A stretch of DNA of 64,000 nucleotides from Parietichytrium sp. I65-24A (taxonomy: Eukaryota; Sar; Bigyra; Thraustochytrida; Thraustochytriidae), in contig BLSF01000001.1 of the NCBI GenBank assembly GCA_012862575.1, positions 248,001 through 312,000 of the forward strand, in the 5' to 3' direction. The position numbers were made by a program, and so were the translations under genes. Positions 52,794-63,007 of the stretch are shown in pieces; the stretch's first letter is position 1, and the number at the start of each line of letters is the position of its first letter. The notes under the pieces are model-generated. The model saw only the letters and a list, made by a program, of their open reading frames with translations, was not told the origin of the DNA and ran no database searches.

Positions 52794-54586
52794 TGCGGGT
52801 ATACAAACTAACAACTAAAAATTTTCCAGTCCGACAAGCAAGCCGAAGCCGATTGGACATAAACAAAAAGTTCGTGTGCGGACCGAAAGCCTTCAACGTA
52901 AAGCAAAGTAAAAAAAGCCGGACTCTCCGCTCCAACGACTGACACTTTCCCAGGAGCAAAGCTCCTTCTTCACTCCCTTATCTGTTCTTGCCTTTCTCAA
53001 CAAACAACCAGGCGCCCCGGCAGTGCACTTGCTGCCTGTGTTCATCCACACTATCGCACGCTGCACTGTCAGTCGCCTGGGCAGCTTCCCTTCCTTCAGA
53101 AGCAGAACAAACCACCAGTCCCACACAAACCTCGCAAAACCCACAAAAATCTCACGAGTCGCCTTGGAGGTCTGTGTCTGTGTCCTGTGTCCTGTGTCCT
53201 GTGTCCTGTGTCCTGTGTCCTGTGTCCTGTGTCTGTGCCACTCGTGCAGGAAGCGAGAACAGGACAACGAGGTCCATCGATCGATGCAGATACCAGCTAG
53301 CCTGAGTACGCCAGAGTAATTTATAGGGCAGTCAGTACAAGGTGCAGTGCTTTAATGTGCTTTACATTCTTTACATTGACGAAAGCTATTCCGCACTCTC
53401 TACTTAGTAGAGAGATCTCTAGAGTCTAGCTTTTTACTCGCGCTGGTGAGGTGAGGTGAGAGAGAGAGTGGGTGGAAAGGGTGGAAGATCGATCGACTTA
53501 CCGCGACTCTCACAACGACGATGATCACATGCCAAGTTCTTTGTGTGTGTGGTATTTTGCTTGGGCTTCAAGTTGCAACTGCCGCTTCGTTCGCAGTCAG
53601 TCAATTCATCAGTCCAGCTGTCTCAGCCTTCTCGTTGGCTCTTGCTGCTGGTGAGTGGTGGAGTGATCGTGAACCTCCTTTTGCCATTCCTATTCTTCTT
53701 CACCTGCGCATGAACAGTAATGGCCTGGACTTTCGAAAGAAGCTGCGCTGCACTTGAGGGAACGAGCAAATTATTGCACTCACTGTCAGTGCTGTCGCGG
53801 CTGTGGAAATTATGCGAAAAGAATTGGCCGAAAGGGAATGACTGTTGAGTACGAGGTATGTACTGACAGCGAGTACTGCCCGGAAATTTGTCTCGCTGTT
53901 TTGTTTCAGTATGCTTCAGTGGAGACTATTTTTAATCAAAAAGTTGTTCATTGCCAGCCAGGTCAAGGCGAGTTACTTCCAAGTTCATTGGAAGAAGTTT
54001 TTCCTGCATAACGTCGCAGGCAGTTCACTGCCAACAAACTCTCCAGCAAGCTTTCTTTTTTTGGTTAAAGCCGCCATGCTGTCATGTCAGAGTGTGGGTC
54101 TTCGTGGCAATGATTGATGAGGCGCGCCGTATTCGACAGCCAGAACTGCGGAATGAGTTGTTGCGGTGGATGCTCGCGCGTATGTGCGTGATACCGTCTA
54201 AGACGAGACCCGCGTAAGTTGCGAATTCAAAGTGATTAGAGTGATGGAGAGCGAACCAACCGACATATGGTGTTTGTTGCTCCTGAATGCAGGGCTTGCC
54301 CGTGTTCAATAGCATAGAAGTTTGGCAGCTAAGCTGCCCGAGATTTGCATGACATTGGAATGCAGCTACTCAGCCGCCTCGTGACATCTGTGATTTGCAA
54401 TGCTTAGTAGAGTAGGATCCCATACTTGCACATGCTCGATGCGGCACGGGAAGGCGGAGTCAGTCAATCTAAAGAGCAGTGCACCAAATTGGAAATTCAT
54501 TCAAGTTCAAATTTCATGATCATGGGAAGTGAAAAAAGAAACAAAAAAGAAGAGAATCAGAAAAGATGCGCTCAGTTGGTGTATGG
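52794..54586. other. 1.8-kb gap upstream of TrpRS
   Basis: A TGTCCTG heptanucleotide array lies at about 53180-53229. Frame 53521-53757 starts with a hydrophobic, signal-like peptide and has a GTGAGT at 53651, but no downstream exon can be tied to it. Otherwise nothing is recognised. Confidence 0.4.
53180..53229. repeat. TGTCCTG tandem repeat, about 7 copies
   Basis: Perfect head-to-tail copies of a 7-nt unit, flanked by TGTCTG variants. Confidence 0.9.
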
Positions 54587-56545
54587 TCAGTAGGGGAGAA
54601 GGCTGCGCTTCGCATTATTGCCAAAGTAGGAAGTTGGGTCATTGAGACGATGTTCCAGGAACGCGCGATCGCTTTTCTGAGGATGTGTGTCTTGCATACG
54701 CCATTGCAAACGCGCTGCCACGCCGCCATCTTTACTTGACCATTGATGGAGGATCCCGGATCCGTATTGAACGTGCAGGCTCTCATCGTCCTTTACCCCG
54801 GCAAGGCGGAGACGAACTGGTGCGGACCATGCACTGCCAAGCATGGATGACACCTGCCCAGTGGGAACCGGAACAAACTCCGAGCCCGCGACTGCGAACA
54901 TTGCGCTACTTGCAACCCCAGCAGCTTCTTGAGCTGATGCAGAGTCTCCGTTTGCATTCCCTCCCGCGAACCCTAGCTCTAATGCATGGATCTGCGAAGC
55001 GTGGTGACTGAGCTCTGGAGACTCTATTGTATCTCTCCTTGCATTTCGCACAGCGCGAGCGCGAACGTATGCAAAGAGCACGAAGCCGGCCCCTAACACT
55101 GTGGCGATGACCAAGGTGGAGAACCATCCAAACAAGTATCCTGCTCTTTCGATGGTCGTTCCAAGGAGGAAGCCTGAAAGCCCACTCGCTACGTATCCTC
55201 CCGCAGTCATCGTGCCGCACGCAATTCCAACGATATGGGTTGGAAGGTCAGTTGGCACCGTGTACGACAAAAGAGTATAGTTCCCCAACAGGAAAACGCA
55301 AATGAAAAATACAGCAAGCGCAATAACGGCAGCTGACTGCAATCTGACAGTGTACAGGAAGACCAGCGCACCAAGCTGGCAAATGGAAAAGAGGAGAATC
55401 GGAGGGATCCTTTGCTTGTTGAAGCACGCGTCAGAGATCCCACCGCAAAGAATACCCCCAAAGAAGCCACCAAAAGTGACCGCGCCACCAATCAGCGCCT
55501 GTGCCTCGGTGTCCACCGGGTGGCCTTGTGAACTTCCAACAAAAGAGTACATCCACGTCAGCAAGCCGTCTCGCACCCAAGAAGAGCACATGATCGCTAT
55601 GAGGTAGTACGGGAACGAAGGGTTGGAGATGAGCTCGATGAAGGGATGTGGCTGTTTAGGCCCGCGGGGGTCAGGCTCTTGCGCGTTGAAATTCTTCTCA
55701 GGCTCGCCATCGCTTTTGTCCGTCAGGAGAAGGTCGGCTTCCACCTGCACCGCCGCAGGGTCCGCAGAGGTAGACGCGCTCCTGGTTCTCACAGTACTCA
55801 TTTCGCTCATTAAAGGAGCTGCTTGCTCAGGGATCTTGGAAGCTGGGGGCACAATGTTTCGGGGAACAAGAAACACGATTACGATCGAGCATCCCAGCAA
55901 ACCAAACCCAGGAATCAGAAACACATATTCCCAGCCAAAGGCCTCCATAAAGCGTGGGCACACGGCCAAAGCGAAGAAATAGCCCGAAGTGATAAGTACG
56001 TTGAAGAGCCCGCTGAACACTCCACGCTCATCTTGCATGTACATGGTTCCGTTCACTTTGATGATCGCAGCGGTTCCAAACCCTTGAAAGAGGATGTTGA
56101 GCGCATACAAGAGCGCAAAAATGACCAGCGATGCAGGGCCATTCAAGGTCGCGAAATAGACTCCAAGCCCAATGTTGGAAGCTGCTGCACCGAGTGTGGC
56201 AATCACAAGAGACCTTTTCCCTCCAAGCTTGTCCGCGAAATGCCCTGTGAATGGCGCAGTGAAAGCATAGGTCCAGAACCCGGCAGTGAAGACTGCTCCA
56301 AAATCGGTGATGGAAAGCCCTAGCTGCTCGCGGACCGGCTTTGTGTTTCCCGCGATGATATTGTACCGTGTGGTGTAAAAGAGGGCATAGGTGATCCCCA
56401 AGGGCAGCCAAATACTCAACCTTCGCCAGCGTCGAGTTCGAGTGTGTAGCTGCCTCGATACTTTGTTGAGCTCGACATCGTACAGGCACACCAACAAGCA
56501 GCTCCCTACGACAATGCCCAGGACGACATCTCCTACCGACACCAT
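54587..56545 (-). CDS. Major facilitator carrier, organophosphate:phosphate antiporter-like
   Basis: This 652-residue membrane transporter has 12 main helices plus an extra N-terminal hydrophobic segment at about 6-23 ('VLGIVVGSCLLVCLY'). The first MFS helix has 'ITYALFYTTRYNIIAGNTKPVREQLGLS', a pattern close to GlpT/UhpC and SLC37 proteins. Helix loop 2-3 reads 'GHFADKLGGKRSL'. The central cytosolic loop (about 255-325) is acidic and low complexity. After the last helix there is an unusual 150-residue hydrophilic C-terminus. Sugar-phosphate or related antiport is a family-based guess. The ATG at 56545 follows a GTG-headed extension. No introns were seen. Confidence 0.8.
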   Translation of the reverse strand: MVSVGDVVLGIVVGSCLLVCLYDVELNKVSRQLHTRTRRWRRLSIWLPLGITYALFYTTRYNIIAGNTKPVREQLGLSITDFGAVFTAGFWTYAFTAPFTGHFADKLGGKRSLVIATLGAAASNIGLGVYFATLNGPASLVIFALLYALNILFQGFGTAAIIKVNGTMYMQDERGVFSGLFNVLITSGYFFALAVCPRFMEAFGWEYVFLIPGFGLLGCSIVIVFLVPRNIVPPASKIPEQAAPLMSEMSTVRTRSASTSADPAAVQVEADLLLTDKSDGEPEKNFNAQEPDPRGPKQPHPFIELISNPSFPYYLIAIMCSSWVRDGLLTWMYSFVGSSQGHPVDTEAQALIGGAVTFGGFFGGILCGGISDACFNKQRIPPILLFSICQLGALVFLYTVRLQSAAVIALAVFFICVFLLGNYTLLSYTVPTDLPTHIVGIACGTMTAGGYVASGLSGFLLGTTIERAGYLFGWFSTLVIATVLGAGFVLFAYVRARAVRNARRDTIESPELSHHASQIHALELGFAGGNANGDSASAQEAAGVASSAMFAVAGSEFVPVPTGQVSSMLGSAWSAPVRLRLAGVKDDESLHVQYGSGILHQWSSKDGGVAARLQWRMQDTHPQKSDRAFLEHRLNDPTSYFGNNAKRSLLPY

Positions 56546-57995
56546 TTCTCCTCTCTGAAAGCAGACGAATTTAGAGCGCACCTACCATCTATCCTGCCGC
56601 GACTCTCGCGGACCGTTTGGGGTTTGGTCAGATAGAGTGCACTGCCTGCCTGAGAGTACGCCTTTCACCTTGTGGCGTGCATACACGCCAACACGTTTGG
56701 CACTGGTAGGCGTTTCGGTGACTAGGGTCAGACTGCCAGTGGGTGGGTGGGTGGACGGCTCTCACTTTTCCCCCACTGCAACTTGCAGCCGCCTGCGTTC
56801 CCTGCAGCTAGCAGGCAGCTATGGGCTAGACGCTTGCGTACTTGCCGCTACTCGTAGGGTGGCATCCCCGCCATTTTGCCGGTCCCAATGTAGTGCCAGA
56901 TGTAACCTACAGCTCAGTCTGCAAGCGTCAAACGATAGCGGCGACGCTAACTTGTTAGTGGCACTCTCGCACCAACCTTTCCTTTTGCTTCGGCGTTTTC
57001 TCACAGGCTCATCGTAGACTCACCAGCCAACTTGCTTATCTCGACCAGCTCCATTGGCTGATTGGGCTTGTGGAGCTTGAGCGTCTGCGCATGTCTGCCA
57101 CCCGCCCGCACTTTGTTTTCGTTTTCATTCACCCCGTCTGTCGCGCAATGTCACATCTCACTCACAGGGTAAGAGTCCGGGTTGAAACTCTGTGTCGCTG
57201 TGCTGGTGGACAGTGTGGACAGTGTGGAATGGACAGACACCAACCTCCGTCAAACTAACCTTTCTCATTATCAATTGAGCGGCCGATTGATTGACATAAC
57301 GCCAGCGCCACATGCGACGCCACTTCTCGTCGAGGAGAAATTTCGTTGGGTGGTTTCAATAAACAGTTTTGTTTTTCTTTGACGGTGATTTTCAAGAGTA
57401 AATGTTCTGCCAGTGAATGAATGAATGAAAATAAATGCATGCGCAACTCGAACCACCTACTCTGTGGCACTTTTGACAAGTTTTTTTTAACTCACTTTCA
57501 TGTCTTTGTGTTTCCATTGCACAAACTGTGAAACCACGTGAGTAAACCACAAAAAGTCACAAACTCCGTTTCAGATGGCGCTCCGGGCCGAGGAGATGTG
57601 GTTTCTTTTGGTTGTTTTTAATTTTTTCGTTGTTTGTTGTTCGTAATACAATAATGTGACCAGGACGTACCCATCCCCAGCGGAAGCGAACAACAGGTAC
57701 TTCGTCATACTTCGTCCTATGCTTTCTCTGTCTATCTCTACCTTTCGTCTACCTAAGAGAAAGTACTGAGTCATAGCCAAGACAATACAGGAAAACCTAA
57801 ATTCTAATTTATAGCTCGCCAATTAGCAATTGGTAGGCGGGAAAGCGTCCTCGCGCACCTCGCGCACCTTGGTTGGGCGTGCTCAGTGTGAATCTCCTTT
57901 GTCGGCGACACCTGCGCGCATTGCCAAACGCCAAACGCATTGAGAACGGCGCTCGGCGCCTTAGAAGAGTTGGAAGAGTCGGAAGAGTCGGAAGG
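56546..57995. other. Divergent promoter region, MFS / ArfGAP-FYVE
   Basis: 1.45 kb with no supported gene. Just before the ArfGAP ATG a GGAAGAGTC unit is repeated about three times (57965-57992), probably in the leader. Confidence 0.5.
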
Positions 57996-58670
57996 ATGGC
58001 GAGCGTGGCAGCTGTGAAGGAAGCGAACCGCTCGTGCTGCGACTGCGGAGCGCACGACCCACAATGGGCGTCCGTGTCGAACGGCTGCGTGGTGTGCATT
58101 ACGTGCGCCGGAGTGCACCGCGGTCTGGGAGTGCACATTTCGTTTGTCAAGTCGCTGACGATGGACGCGTGGCGCGGGGACGAAGTGCAGCGCGTGGTGC
58201 TGGGCTCGAACGAGTTTGTGAATCAGTTCTTTCATTCTCACGGGCAACCATCAAGCGGACAGGAGCGGTACCTGAGCGATGCTGGCGGGCTGCTGCGGGC
58301 GACGATTTCCGCTGCGATGGAAGGGGTTCCTGCGCCTGCGACAGTAGAAGAGCTTGGCCTGGCGGAAAGGCAGCTGCTCGCGGAGGAGCGCCGCGGGTTT
58401 CGGCATCGGATGCTGGCAGCTGGCGCCACGCTGGACAATTCTGACGCTCGGCCTTGGGTGCCAGACAGCGAAGCGGAGACGTGCATGGTGTGCGGCAGGG
58501 CGTTTTCCATGCTTGTAAGGAGGCACCACTGCCGCGCGTGTGGCAGATGCTGCTGCTACAAGTGCGCTCCAAGCGACAATACCAAGCCAATCCCGCAGCT
58601 TGGCTATCGCCAGCCTGTTCGCCATTGCAAGCAATGCTTCCGCAGTGCTCACGTCGATTTTGGCGAATAA
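57996..58670 (+). CDS. Small ArfGAP-FYVE fusion protein
   Basis: This 224-residue protein joins two lipid-traffic domains. Residues 5-80 are an Arf GTPase-activating zinc domain: C14-x2-C17-x16-C34-x2-C37, followed by the catalytic arginine finger R42 in '[22 protein letters not shown]'. The ArfGAP fold is cut short after 'NQFF', lacking much of the usual C-terminal helices. After a helical linker (90-150), residues 154-214 are a FYVE domain with all three signatures: WVPD at 154-157, RRHHCRACG at 175-183 and 'PVRHCKQC' at 208-214. FYVE binds phosphatidylinositol 3-phosphate on endosomes, so the protein probably acts on Arf there. The ATG at 57996 follows an open TTG-headed stretch of repetitive sequence. 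Confidence 0.9.
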   Translation: MASVAAVKEANRSCCDCGAHDPQWASVSNGCVVCITCAGVHRGLGVHISFVKSLTMDAWRGDEVQRVVLGSNEFVNQFFHSHGQPSSGQERYLSDAGGLLRATISAAMEGVPAPATVEELGLAERQLLAEERRGFRHRMLAAGATLDNSDARPWVPDSEAETCMVCGRAFSMLVRRHHCRACGRCCCYKCAPSDNTKPIPQLGYRQPVRHCKQCFRSAHVDFGE

Positions 58671-59361
58671 GTTATTGTCGACTTGCCGTCAGAAGGCAAG
58701 CTGGACCAAACTTTTGTATAAAATGATGAATACCATGTAACACTGGCGCGCCAGAGGGTGAACGATTTGCCCCATTGTAACTTAGCGTTAGTTTTGAAAG
58801 GAAAGTCAGAAGAAATTTGTATTGTTGATCTGCTGTACACCAAAAGGAAAGGATCCGACTGTGTAGTTTTTGCCACTGACAATGTATCCGAGCTATCAAC
58901 TCTCCATCGAGTCTGTAGATTAGGTTAGATCAGTACTCTCTCAACAGATTGGCACAGTTCAAATAAGAAAAGGAAGATCGATAAAGGCAAGATTGTTCAA
59001 TAATTTTCATTCTCCGATAAACGAAGATTCTTGAGTCCAAGGGGACAAAGCGCATTAACAGTAAGCAAAGTAAAAAACAACAACGGATGAAAACGCGGCA
59101 GAGAAGGAAAGAAAGAGGCAACGACATCCCCACTTTCTTTCCTTCTCTCTCTCTCACTCCGCGCGTCTGAGAGAGTGGTGGGGGAATCAAAATCAGAACC
59201 TTGTCTATACCAGCAAGGCAGATACACAGGGTGCGCGTTCAAAGCGCATCAAGTAGGCCACTTCCTTGAGCCTTCGCCTCTCCGCCGCGCACCGATGGCG
59301 AGGCGCAAAAGAGGAAAGCGCAGGAAAGAGGTCAGTCAGGATATACATTTCGAGCTAGTAC
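58671..59361. other. Convergent intergenic region
   Basis: 691-bp 3' to 3' gap with a pyrimidine-rich run near 59131-59160. No gene is supported. Confidence 0.5.
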
Positions 59362-61161
59362 TCAAGCACAGAGAAGCTTGCGGTCGCAAGCGCTCAGACA
59401 AACACCAAACGCCTGCAAGGGGGAGAGAGGCCAGGCAACGTCCATTGTGAAGACCTCCAGATTTTCACTCTCGGCGATTTTGCCGAACTGAAGAGCAACG
59501 TTGTCTCCGCAATCGTTCATGAGTAGCTGAAAGTTTTTGTTGGACGGAAGAGTAACTCTACCGCCGAAATCAAGAGAAAAGGCATTGATCGCAGGGAGCC
59601 AGTAAGGGCTCTTGTTGCATCCGAAAAGGTACTTTTCAACAACATTCGCCGCTGAGTTTCCTTGGCCGGCGTCGCGAAGGACAGTGGAAAGGCTCTGCTG
59701 CTTACGCCTCGGTTTGTGAGGTACCGTCGACCAAGCGGACGGTGTTTCTTCCTCGTAACCTCCATCGATGGCAGATGCCTCTTCGTCGCCGTCTTCGAAC
59801 TGATTGTTATTTGGACGAGACGTGGACGAAGAGCCAAGGGATGTGTTGAACAACTCGCTTTGAAAATCCAATCCAAGTGTGCCCTGCCTTGGGGGAGATC
59901 GGTTCGACACAGAATGCTTCTTCGCTGGCACTGATCCGCAAGGAAAAGGCACCACGTTATTGAGGTTCTGAACTTCCTCTTCGTCTTTTGAGAGATCAAT
60001 TACTTTGCAGACTCTCGGAAAACAGACATGAATGCGGCGAGGTCCCACCGCACGACCTATGCGGTTCTGCGTGTAACGGATCGCTCCGAGCTCGCAGCAG
60101 GATGCACGATCGCTCTGCCCGTCCGCCATGTGCGGAGCAACCAAAGTATGTTCAAGGCCAGTGAAAGAGCTGTAGAGGGACCCCATGTAGTTCCGCGAGT
60201 CCGACTTGAAATCGTGACCGTCCGCGTCCATTGTGATGTCCAATTGGGTGCATCCCCAACGGTTGATGTGTTTTTGCGAGACAGCAAGAAGGATGTCGCC
60301 TTGCTTGGGCTCGTCAACCGGGGGAAGAGGACCAAGCGGGTATTTCAGGGTTGTCGGTGACTGGAGATACAGTTCGTAACGAGTTGCAGCACCGTGAAAG
60401 CCCTGGCGGACAGCGCGAACGTAGCATCGCACCACTCCTGCATTCAAAGGCACTGGGCATGTGATAAAATTGCGGCGGAAGGAGAATTGGTGAAACCGAT
60501 GGGAGCCGATCTTGTCTCGGGGAACGTAATTGACCCGATCGAGAGGGCCGCGGCACAAGGGGCAAGAGGAGCTTCCAACTGATTTGATCTCACTCCATTC
60601 GTAGATGCACTTGCCGTGCACTGGAGACTTGTTGCATCTGTTTGCGCATGGCACTTGCATGCATGGATTCTTGTCTGTGAACGGCCCAAGGCAAATGAAG
60701 CAGACGTCCTCATCTTCCTGCTCGGGAGAGGCGCAGGAGTCCGTGTCGCCTCGTGTAGACTTTGAATCGCTGCAACACGCATCGAGCTGCATCGATTCGC
60801 TGTCTGACTGGCGGTCCTCGAAAGGAGCATTATTGCTCAGAAATACCTTGGTGCTGCCAGAAGGTTGAGTAGCCGCGAGTTGGTCAAATGAAGCGAGTGG
60901 AGATGTGGAAGAAGACGAGGACGAAGAGGAGGACGACGAGGACGGAAACGGAACAGACTGCATGTCGCCCTGCTGCTTCCTTTTGGGTGATTTCGCCAAA
61001 GACATGATCATACCTACCAAACTAGCTGCTCTAGAGCGCTTATGCCCTGAAGCTGTACCTACGGACGTCCCGTCCGACTCGCTGTTCCCTTTAGCAACGT
61101 CGGGCTCCTTCCATCTCGAGTCTGCGTCCACGCTTTGCATCGTAGCATCTTGGTGCGTCAT
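59362..61161 (-). CDS. RING-finger/Tubby fusion protein, candidate E3 ligase
   Basis: This 599-residue protein joins a RING-type zinc finger to a C-terminal Tubby domain. Residues 1-150 are disordered with a poly-Ser run (74-85) and basic patches. The RING-like finger has ligands at C154, C157, C172, C176, H182, C185, C200 and C203 (C4HC3, near the RING-variant class) and ends CPLC. The Tubby region (about 236-599) begins 'VVRCYVRAVRQGF' and holds an acidic insert at about 415-500. It ends with the hallmark 'FSLDFGGRVTLPSNKNFQLL', 'VALQFGKIAESENLEVFTMD' and 'LQAFGVCLSACDRKLLC'. Tubby domains bind PI(4,5)P2 and can move from plasma membrane to nucleus. The RING would bring an E2 enzyme. Tubby identity is certain; ligase activity is inferred. 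Confidence 0.92.
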   Translation of the reverse strand: MTHQDATMQSVDADSRWKEPDVAKGNSESDGTSVGTASGHKRSRAASLVGMIMSLAKSPKRKQQGDMQSVPFPSSSSSSSSSSSSTSPLASFDQLAATQPSGSTKVFLSNNAPFEDRQSDSESMQLDACCSDSKSTRGDTDSCASPEQEDEDVCFICLGPFTDKNPCMQVPCANRCNKSPVHGKCIYEWSEIKSVGSSSCPLCRGPLDRVNYVPRDKIGSHRFHQFSFRRNFITCPVPLNAGVVRCYVRAVRQGFHGAATRYELYLQSPTTLKYPLGPLPPVDEPKQGDILLAVSQKHINRWGCTQLDITMDADGHDFKSDSRNYMGSLYSSFTGLEHTLVAPHMADGQSDRASCCELGAIRYTQNRIGRAVGPRRIHVCFPRVCKVIDLSKDEEEVQNLNNVVPFPCGSVPAKKHSVSNRSPPRQGTLGLDFQSELFNTSLGSSSTSRPNNNQFEDGDEEASAIDGGYEEETPSAWSTVPHKPRRKQQSLSTVLRDAGQGNSAANVVEKYLFGCNKSPYWLPAINAFSLDFGGRVTLPSNKNFQLLMNDCGDNVALQFGKIAESENLEVFTMDVAWPLSPLQAFGVCLSACDRKLLCA

Positions 61162-61840
61162 CCCCGCTGCCTGGCTTCCTCCTTCCTTTCACTCCCTTCT
61201 TCTCTGCCCGTCCCAGCCGGCCTGAGCGGTCGCACACCTCTGCCGCACTTTTTCTACTTTGCAGTGGCAACGCGCCGACCTAGCGGCTTGGCCTCGTCTG
61301 ATGATGTGGCGGCTCTATCGACTCGCGCTTTCGCAGTGCAACTGCTCCTTCCCTTTCTTCCTTCCGTCTCTGCGCAACAACTTGCCGCGCCGATGGATGC
61401 TCAGATGCTCTCTCTCTCTCCTCTCCTGGTCTGTCTGTGCGCTGGTCTCTCTGGTTCTTGTTGACGTATTGCGTTCGCTCAATCTCTCTCTCTATCTCTC
61501 TATCTATCTCTCTATGTCTCTTCCTTTCCTCCTATTTCTATTGCACAGTCAGTAACTTGGTCGCGCTTCAAAGGGTGAGCAAGAGCCGAGTTGAGAGGTT
61601 TGAGAGGGAGGTATTAGTCCTCCTTACAGATCGGGGTAGGTGGATGGGTAGGCAGACGGGATAGGGGAGCTGAATGAGCCGAGTACAGACAGCGACTGCT
61701 ATGCGGGGCTATGATTGCGGGTAGCTATCTCGCGGATGTATGTTCACGATTTCGACGGTTCGTAGCGGCGTGCTATGCAGGAGGGTAGCAGGGGTGAGAG
61801 GAGGAGGAAGGACGCTGGAGCTCCCTCCCTCTCACGTATC

Positions 61841-61868
61841 TCTCTCTCTCTCTCTCTCTCGCTCTCTG
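61841..61868. repeat. (CT)n microsatellite
   Basis: About 13 CT units with one variant base near the end. Confidence 0.8.
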
Positions 61869-62980
61869 TGCCTCTCCTTGTGACTCGAGACTCTAGCTAG
61901 GGACTGACTCGTGATGGTGACTCGTGCGGAAAGGGTCAGAGTCAGACATTGCAGAAGAAGTTACAGTCGTTGATTGCTTTCATCATGCGTTCATCCATTC
62001 CATGTTCATTCGGTTGTTTATCGATTATTATTGTTATCTTGTTATCAAACGCAGTGATCAAAAGCCAAAGCCGCGGTGGGTGGGTGGGTCGCTGCTTCCT
62101 TCGAACTGATGATGAAAGTCAATTCTTCGTCCTTCCTTCCTTCCTTCCTTTCTTCCTTTTTCTCTGTCTCCCAGAACTCCCAGCACGGTCACGATTTGGC
62201 TATTGAACAGCTAACATGCCGTATTACTGAGTAGTACCTGCCGTTGCTTCTTGGTTAGACTGCGAGAGAGTGAGTGCGTGAGTGAGAGGAAGAGGAAGAG
62301 ACTTGTGAGGGCAGGCGTAGTGTGCGAGCTGACTGACGCGAGGGCTAGCTAGCTAGCGACGCTCGTCCGTAGCAAAGGGCGCCCGCTTGCTTGTTGGCTG
62401 TTGATTTGTTGTGTTTGTTTGGATTGTTTCTGTTTCTGTTGGGCGTCAAGCCATCTGCATCTGAAATGATTGAGAGGCCTAGCTAGCACAAGTCATCTGC
62501 ATTGGCTTTTGGCTTTCGGCTTCCGGCGTTTGGCGTGCTCGTATACTCACAGTCGGTCCTTCTGACTAGTCAAGCCCCAACACTGAGCTCTGAACTCTGG
62601 CAGCGGATTGCATCTGTGATCTGTGGTCCGTCCGTCTTTCTGCTCTGTTGATTCTGTTGATTTTGTTGACTGCGAATTTCAATTTATTCTAAACATCATT
62701 TCGAGTTCCGGACAGGGCGGCATCAGCACATAAAAGTAGAAGAGAAGAGAAAGCAGGGGCGAACGAGGACGGCCCAAAAGATACAGGCAGCAGCTTATCA
62801 TAGCCGTACAAGCTTCGAACCGATGAAATGTCTGGCGGGAGGAGGAAAGCGAGGAATTGTGTTCCAGCTAGTGGTGATACTCGCGGTACTACGCAGGCTT
62901 TTGCAGGACGATGTACGAGGGCTTGAGCCTTCTGCTAACATGCAAGCAAATGCTTATTTGCAGGCGCTCTCCCTTGTAAT

Positions 62981-63007
62981 GGTACTCAGTACTCGAGTAC
63001 TAGTACC
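62981..63007. promoter_or_regulatory. GTAC-cored cluster
   Basis: GGTACTCAGTACTCGAGTAC followed by TAGTACC: four GTAC cores in 27 bp, including AGTACTCGAGTAC. No downstream gene is known, so its role is unclear. Confidence 0.3.
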
